From JBEIVB01 sp040374085 (lineage in GTDB: Bacteria; Bacteroidota; Bacteroidia; UBA4408), in assembly GCA_040374085.1 (NCBI GenBank), contig JBEIVB010000003.1, positions 1 to 64,000 of the forward strand: a stretch of 64,000 nucleotides of DNA. Reading direction: 5' to 3'. The notes beneath the pieces are model-generated. The model made no database searches and was not told the origin of the DNA. It worked only from the letters and a program-made list of their open reading frames with translations. The position numbers and the translations under genes are program-made. Positions 59,449 through 64,000 of the stretch are shown in pieces. Each line of letters begins with the position of its first letter. Within the stretch, counting starts at the first letter, position 1.

Positions 59449-62400
59449 TTGAAACACGGAACGCGGTTATACCTCATCGGAACCCTGGTTTTCTTGCTGG
59501 CAGTGCTGGCCTGGACCACCTTTGCCGATGCGGGAACCGAGGCTTTTTCCGAGATGTGGCAGTGGGGCCATGGAGAAGCGCTTGACATAGAAGACCCCAA
59601 CGCCCTCCTAACCTTGCCCTTGGATGCCGATACCGGAAAGGCCGGCAAGCCTAAAGATGCGGGCGGTGGAGGCGGAAAACTGCCGTTCAACTTCAAAGAC
59701 GAAAGCTGGGATCCCACCGACCCCGGCCACCAAGGCGGACTCTACCTGAGCAACCCCGGAAACGTAAAAGACTCGGTCTATTACGACCCAAAAGAAAACA
59801 ACTTCTTCTTCAACCAGAACATCGGCACCATGCGGTTCCGCAACCCCTCGTACATGACCTTCGAGGAGTACATGGACTACGACATGGAGAAATCGCTGCG
59901 CAACTATTGGAAGCAGCGCCATGAAGCAGAAGACATACAGAAAAAAGCCAACAGCCTAATTCCAAAAATCTACGTGAGCGGCGATGCCTTCGACCGCATC
60001 TTTGGGGGCAACACCGTTGACATACGTCCATCCGGTGCGGCCGAGCTCACCTTTGGCGTAAACACCTCCCGCACCGAAAACCCCGCCATTGCCGAGGCTC
60101 AGCGGAAAATCAGCGTCTTCGACTTCAACCAAAAAATACAGCTCAACGTGGTGGGAAAAATTGGGGACAAACTGAAAACCCAGATCAACTACGACACCGA
60201 AGCGGCCTTTAACTTCCAGAACCAGGTAAAGCTGGAGTACACCGGATATGAAGACGATATTATAAAAAAGATTGAGGCGGGCAACGTAAGTCTTCCGCTT
60301 ACCGGCACCCTCATTACCGGCAGCCAGGCCCTGTTTGGCATCAAGACCCAACTGCAGTTTGGTCGCGCCAACATCACCACCGTATTGAGCCAGCAGAACG
60401 GGCGCAAGCAAACCGCCAACTTCGAGGGTGGAACCCAGACCGTTAAATTTGAGGTTACAGCAGACAACTACGACGTAAACAAGCACTACTACCTATCGCA
60501 ATACTTCCGCGACAACTACAACCGGGCCTTGTCTCAGCTACCGGTCATACAGTCGAACATCACCGTAACCAAGGTAGAGGTTTACATCACCAACATGACC
60601 TCTGCAGTGGACAACACCCGCAACGTGGTGGCCTTTGCCGACCTTGGGGAGTCGGATCGTACGCGGGGCAATCCGGGTGCTCGTCCCAACGAGAAATGGG
60701 CGGCGGCCGGCTTTGTGGGTGCTCCCCTGGCCACCGATGCCAGCGGCGACTTCCCTTCGAGCCGCGGTTCCAACAACCTCTATAACACCATCACCGGCGC
60801 GGCTTTTTCCGGGCTGCGTTCCATCAACACTGCCAGTGGCGTATTGGCGCCCTACCGCAACGCACCGTTCAACTTCAACCTCGTTGCCGACTACGAGATC
60901 TTAGAGCGCGCCCGCAAACTGCAGCCCACAGAATTTACCTTTCATCCTCAGTTGGGTTACATCAGCTTAAACTCGCCCCTCAACAACAACGAAGTATTGG
61001 CCGTAGCCTACCAATACACCGCCAATGGCCGCACCTACCAGGTGGGTGAATTTTCTACCGATGGCATTACCGATCCGCAATGTCTCTACCTAAAAATGCT
61101 GAAAGCCACAAATCCCAGGGTGAGGCTGCCCATGTGGGACTTGATGATGAAAAACGTGTACAGCATTGGCGGATACAATATAACACCACAGGATTTTAAA
61201 CTGGATATATTATACAACGACCTTCGGAAAGGCATCAACCTCAACTACCTCACCGAGAGCAAGCTCGCCAACATAGTGCTGTTGCAGGCGTGCAACATGG
61301 ACAGCTTCAACAACCAGCAGGAGCGCATACCCGATGGTATGTTCGACTTCTTACCCAACATTACCGTTAACCCTCAAAACGGGCGCATCTACTTTACCAC
61401 CATAGAACCCTTTGGCAGCGACCTGCGCAAGAAAATGATCTCGGGCCAAGATGGAACTCCTTCGGCCGAGGACCTTGTCTACATCAAGAAATACGTTTTT
61501 CAGGAGCTCTACGACTCTACCAAAACAGCGGCTCAGCAGATACCCAACAAAAATCGGTTTCGCTTACGGGGCTCGTATTCCGGTTCATCGGGCAACGAGC
61601 TTTCCCTAAACGCCACCAACGTGCCTCAGGGCTCGGTGCGGGTTACCTCTAACGGTACTGCCCTCACCGAAAACGTAGATTACACCGTAGACTACGCAGC
61701 GGGCAAAGTAAAAATCATCAATCCGGGCTTGGCCAGCTCGCGGAGCTCCATACAAGTATCCTATGAAAACCAGCAGGCCTTTACCCCCATCGTGCGCAAC
61801 CTCATTGGCACGAACATCGAGTATAAAGTAAACAAAGACCTAGTCCTTGGAGGAACCTTCTTACGGCTTACCGAGCGGCCGCTGACCCAGAAAGTAACCC
61901 TTGGCGACGAGCCCATTGCCAACATGATCTATGGGTTTAACGTGAACTACAAAACCGAGGCGCCCTGGTTAACGCGTTTGATTGATAAATTACCCCTCAT
62001 CAACACCAAGGAGATGAGTACCATCACCTTCAGCGGTGAATTTGCGCATCTGCTGCCGGGCCACAGCAGTGCGGTGGGCAAAGAAGGCATATCGTACATC
62101 GACGACTTTGAGGCTACCCAAAGCGTAATAGACCTGCGGCAGCAATTCAACTGGCAGCTGGCCAGTTTACCGCAGGGCCAGCCTGAACTCTTTCCGGAAA
62201 CGCGCTTCTCCCAAGATGTGCGGTGGGGTATGAACCGAAGCAAACTTGCTTGGTACACCATTGACCCCCTCTTCTTTCAAAACCTGAGCACCACCCCTCA
62301 GCACATCCGCGACAACAAGACCTTGCAATCCAACCACCTATCGCGCCAGATTCTGGAGGTGGAGGTTTTCCCGAACCGCCAGAGGCAGTTGGCCAGCTTA

Positions 62401-64000
62401 CCCAACATTCCCATGCTGGATCTTGCTTTCTACCCCAAAGAGCGCGGGCCTTACAACTACGATGCAATACCCACCGGCATATCGGCGGGCATAAACTCCA
62501 ACGGATGGTTGAATGCGCCCAGCACACGTTGGGGAGGCATGATGCGCCGCATTGAAAACAACGACTTCGAAACCGCCAACATCCAGTTCATTCAGTTCTG
62601 GTTGATGGATCCCTTCAACGAAGATTACCCCATACTTGGCAACGCAGGCGACTTATATTTTCACGTGGGAGATGTTTCGGAAGATGTGATGAAAGACGGC
62701 CGTAAAATGTTTGAGAATGGCTTGCCCACCCAAAGCCAGCCTTTCGACTCTACCCGCCTGCAGCGCACCCCATGGGGCATTGTGCCCGTTACACCCGCGG
62801 TAGTAAACGCCTTTGATGCAGACCCCGCCTCTAGGCCCTTTCAAGACATTGGACTCGATGGATTGAACGATGCCGAAGAGCGGGGCCAATTCCAGAACTA
62901 CCTCACCGCCATACAAGGATTGGTGAATCCGCAAGTCTACCAGCGCATGCAGAACGACCCTTCGGCAGACAACTTCAATTACTTTCGATCGGCACAAGCA
63001 GACGCAGCGCAGCGCAGCATTCTGCAACGGTACAAAGAATTCAACGGCACCGAGGGCAACAGCTCCGTAGACCAGCCGGATGGATACCCCATCTCGAGCA
63101 CCACCTTGCCCAACAACGAAGACATCAACCGCGACAACAACCTCAACTACAACGAGAGCTACTTTCAATACAAAGTGCGCATTGCCAAAGAGGCCTTTAC
63201 CGTAGGACAGAATTACATCACCGACGTGTACGAATCGTCAGTTACCACGCCCGACAACCGCACCCGCACCGTAAAATGGTACCAGTTTAAAATACCCTTG
63301 GTTACCCCCGACAAAACCGTTGGCGAGATACAAGATTTTCGGTCCATCCGTTTCATGCGGGTGTTTTTAAAAGGGTTTTCTGATTCCATCTTCCTGCGTT
63401 TTGCCCGATTGGAGTTGGTGCGGGGCGATTGGCGGAAATACCTGTTCGATCTCAATGCTCCGGGCGAATACATTGCCGATGATAAATTCAACACCTCTAC
63501 CTTCGACATTGCCGCTGTAAACGTAGAGGAGAATGCCAGTAGGGTTCCCGTAAAATACGTCTTGCCGCCCGGCATTGAGCGGATTATAGACCCCACCTCT
63601 ACCAACCTGCGCCAGCTCAACGAACAGTCGCTGGTGCTGAGGGTATGCAACCTGGCCGATGGAAAAAGCAAAGCCGCGTATCGGAACGTGGATCTGGACA
63701 TGCGCATGTACAAGAACCTGGAGATGTTTGTGCACGCAGAAGCGGCGGGGCAAGACAACCTAAGGACCGGGGAAATGAGGTTCTTTTTGAGATTGGGTAC
63801 CGACTTCGATCAAAATTATTACGAATATGAAATACCCCTCACCTTTACCCAATGGGGGGCAGCAGACCGCACCCAGATTTGGCCCGACGCCAACAACATC
63901 AACATCCTTTTGGAAAAACTTCTGGATGCCAAGCTGGAGCGAAACAACAAAAGTTGGGACATTACCCAGCCCTACCGCTACTCCGATCCAAGCGTTCCGG
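59449..64000 (+). CDS. sprA: T9SS outer-membrane translocon protein SprA, N-terminal two thirds
   Basis: The frame is open from 59449 to the window edge, 1517 codons of a protein that is usually about 2400 residues. SprA (Sov) is the very large outer-membrane barrel that exports T9SS cargo and is needed for gliding in Flavobacterium. Diagnostic stretches include I-Y-V-S-G-D-A-F-D-R-I-F-G-G-N, the G-N-V-S-L-P-L-T-G-T-L-I-T-G-S-Q block and Y-Y-L-S-Q-Y-F-R-D-N-Y. A signal peptide (about 5-25) follows a TTG start, the only plausible start near it; no ATG occurs for the first 35 codons. Confidence 0.93.
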   Translation, partial: MKHGTRLYLIGTLVFLLAVLAWTTFADAGTEAFSEMWQWGHGEALDIEDPNALLTLPLDADTGKAGKPKDAGGGGGKLPFNFKDESWDPTDPGHQGGLYLSNPGNVKDSVYYDPKENNFFFNQNIGTMRFRNPSYMTFEEYMDYDMEKSLRNYWKQRHEAEDIQKKANSLIPKIYVSGDAFDRIFGGNTVDIRPSGAAELTFGVNTSRTENPAIAEAQRKISVFDFNQKIQLNVVGKIGDKLKTQINYDTEAAFNFQNQVKLEYTGYEDDIIKKIEAGNVSLPLTGTLITGSQALFGIKTQLQFGRANITTVLSQQNGRKQTANFEGGTQTVKFEVTADNYDVNKHYYLSQYFRDNYNRALSQLPVIQSNITVTKVEVYITNMTSAVDNTRNVVAFADLGESDRTRGNPGARPNEKWAAAGFVGAPLATDASGDFPSSRGSNNLYNTITGAAFSGLRSINTASGVLAPYRNAPFNFNLVADYEILERARKLQPTEFTFHPQLGYISLNSPLNNNEVLAVAYQYTANGRTYQVGEFSTDGITDPQCLYLKMLKATNPRVRLPMWDLMMKNVYSIGGYNITPQDFKLDILYNDLRKGINLNYLTESKLANIVLLQACNMDSFNNQQERIPDGMFDFLPNITVNPQNGRIYFTTIEPFGSDLRKKMISGQDGTPSAEDLVYIKKYVFQELYDSTKTAAQQIPNKNRFRLRGSYSGSSGNELSLNATNVPQGSVRVTSNGTALTENVDYTVDYAAGKVKIINPGLASSRSSIQVSYENQQAFTPIVRNLIGTNIEYKVNKDLVLGGTFLRLTERPLTQKVTLGDEPIANMIYGFNVNYKTEAPWLTRLIDKLPLINTKEMSTITFSGEFAHLLPGHSSAVGKEGISYIDDFEATQSVIDLRQQFNWQLASLPQGQPELFPETRFSQDVRWGMNRSKLAWYTIDPLFFQNLSTTPQHIRDNKTLQSNHLSRQILEVEVFPNRQRQLASLPNIPMLDLAFYPKERGPYNYDAIPTGISAGINSNGWLNAPSTRWGGMMRRIENNDFETANIQFIQFWLMDPFNEDYPILGNAGDLYFHVGDVSEDVMKDGRKMFENGLPTQSQPFDSTRLQRTPWGIVPVTPAVVNAFDADPASRPFQDIGLDGLNDAEERGQFQNYLTAIQGLVNPQVYQRMQNDPSADNFNYFRSAQADAAQRSILQRYKEFNGTEGNSSVDQPDGYPISSTTLPNNEDINRDNNLNYNESYFQYKVRIAKEAFTVGQNYITDVYESSVTTPDNRTRTVKWYQFKIPLVTPDKTVGEIQDFRSIRFMRVFLKGFSDSIFLRFARLELVRGDWRKYLFDLNAPGEYIADDKFNTSTFDIAAVNVEENASRVPVKYVLPPGIERIIDPTSTNLRQLNEQSLVLRVCNLADGKSKAAYRNVDLDMRMYKNLEMFVHAEAAGQDNLRTGEMRFFLRLGTDFDQNYYEYEIPLTFTQWGAADRTQIWPDANNINILLEKLLDAKLERNNKSWDITQPYRYSDPSVP

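Overview
The window is chromosomal DNA from a member of the Bacteroidota. The evidence is lineage-specific gene content: the gliding/type IX secretion (T9SS) protein SprA directly after ruvA, secreted proteins with C-terminal T9SS sorting tails, three TonB-dependent receptors with carboxypeptidase-like N-terminal domains, a fused DAHP synthase/chorismate mutase, DUF4290 and DUF5916 proteins, and promoters of the Bacteroidota type (TTG or TTTG near -33, TAnnTTTG near -7) instead of sigma70 boxes. It is ordinary, densely packed chromosome. I see no insertion sequence, prophage, CRISPR array or rRNA.

Layout. 1-3.9 kb (- strand): Mrp ATPase, NFU scaffold, EVE protein, RsmI, CorA and a partial GT-C glycosyltransferase, tightly packed. 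4.3-9 kb: a small secreted protein, a PLP enzyme, metG, tRNA-Arg(CCT) and a secreted hydrolase. 9.2-13.5 kb: threonine aldolase, a thermonuclease, tRNA-Arg(CCG), then an ABC ATPase overlapping DAHP synthase/chorismate mutase. 13.5-18 kb: a TonB receptor, LytS-type kinase and LytTR regulator set, preceded by a 10-bp direct repeat with 21-bp period. 18.1-28.7 kb (mostly - strand): a PAS-LuxR regulator, the sufABCDS operon, nuoM-nuoN, L-2-hydroxyglutarate oxidase and tRNA-Leu(CAG). 28.8-41.1 kb: hemL, a Wzi/RemB-like barrel coupled to GDP-fucose synthase, a T9SS cargo protein, a TonB receptor, an MMPL transporter, a TlpA-like thioredoxin and dnaG. 41.1-47.7 kb: DUF4290, DUF5916, an rRNA-methyltransferase-like protein and a TonB receptor under a TPP riboswitch. 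47.7-54.6 kb: a broken small lipoprotein gene, kbl, an M1 aminopeptidase lipoprotein, tag, plsC, gatC and asd. 54.8-64 kb: a large T9SS cargo protein, malic enzyme, ruvA and the first two thirds of sprA.

How the genes work together. Fe-S assembly appears twice (Mrp/NFU, and the Suf operon next to two complex I subunits). Envelope and secretion functions dominate the rest: SprA and its likely cargo, TonB receptors, RemB-like barrel, M1 lipoprotein. Genes are often joined by ATGA or TGATG stop/start overlaps.

The most interesting signals are regulatory: (1) five -7 boxes lying only 4 or 7 nt before start codons, predicting leaderless mRNAs; (2) a perfect 11-bp inverted repeat bracketing the suf -7 box; (3) a TPP riboswitch whose following 8 nt can pair across the start codon of the receptor gene; (4) the direct repeat in front of the TonB receptor/LytSR operon; (5) a 33-residue membrane microprotein and a lipoprotein gene split by an in-frame TGA. 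All functions are read from sequence and family knowledge without database searches.
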